Shown here in pieces: positions 64,000 through 64,000 of a stretch of DNA of 64,000 bases; the stretch's first letter is position 1; each line of letters starts with the position of its first letter. The notes under the pieces are model-generated. The model worked only from the letters and a program-made list of their open reading frames with translations. It was not told where the DNA came from and did not search any database. The translations under genes were made by a program, and so were the position numbers. Source of the stretch: Lactobacillus psittaci DSM 15354 (GTDB lineage: Bacteria; Bacillota; Bacilli; Lactobacillales; Lactobacillaceae); NCBI RefSeq assembly GCF_000425905.1, contig NZ_KE384473.1, forward strand, positions 312,693 to 376,692, read 5' to 3'.

Positions 64000-64000
64000 G

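Overview
The window reads as chromosomal DNA of a low-GC Lactobacillus, most like the acidophilus/gasseri/johnsonii group. The species is inferred, not proven. Supporting signs are compact operons with 1-nt TAATG junctions, frequent TTG starts with strong Shine-Dalgarno sites, a mevalonate operon, RexAB-type AddAB, Mn-type pyrophosphatase and the gene orders asnS-dnaD-nth and ybeY-cdd-era-recO-glyQS-dnaG-rpoD. No phage, insertion sequence, CRISPR array, rRNA or tRNA gene was recognised.

Layout. Positions 1-9.6 kb are almost all on the + strand: hslU (3' part), an aldose-epimerase relative, plsY (-), parE-parC, ppaC, a cyclophilin, an unknown protein and a 50-residue membrane peptide. From 9.6 to 11.0 kb lies a 1.4-kb AT-rich gene-free stretch containing a near-ideal dif-like site (10374-10401). 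It is followed by a XerS-type tyrosine recombinase and an XRE regulator. From 12.5 kb to the right edge most genes are on the - strand. Genes therefore converge on the 10-12 kb interval, as expected at a replication terminus.

From 12.5 to 18.7 kb come three zinc-ribbon membrane proteins (two TcaA/YvbJ-like paralogues and a multi-pass partner), Dps, a DegV fatty-acid-binding protein and a MarR regulator with two matching operator-like sites. From 19.0 to 28.4 kb come RqcH (+) and the operon small membrane protein-fhs-lspA-rluD-carA-carB (-). These CarA and CarB proteins are full length but have lost the catalytic residues of the glutaminase and of both ATP-grasp domains. They occupy the lspA-rluD neighbourhood where other Firmicutes keep the pyrimidine operon. 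This is the most unusual coding feature of the window.

From 28.5 to 41.6 kb is a DNA repair/replication block: nth, dnaD, asnS, ypmB, dinG, addA, addB. Nth, DinG and AddB all lack the cysteines that bind 4Fe-4S clusters in many relatives. From 41.6 to 45.6 kb is the mevalonate operon mvk-mvaD-mvaK2-fni (+). From 45.6 to 52.4 kb come an RNA m5C methyltransferase, two poorly known proteins, lepB, a small HTH protein and a GntR/YtrA-type regulator with an ABC transporter. From 52.6 to 64 kb come pepT, a Nif3-family protein, trmK, rpoD, dnaG, glyS, glyQ (with a T-box leader), recO, era, cdd and ybeY (cut by the window edge). Where ORFs extended upstream, starts were chosen from Shine-Dalgarno spacing.
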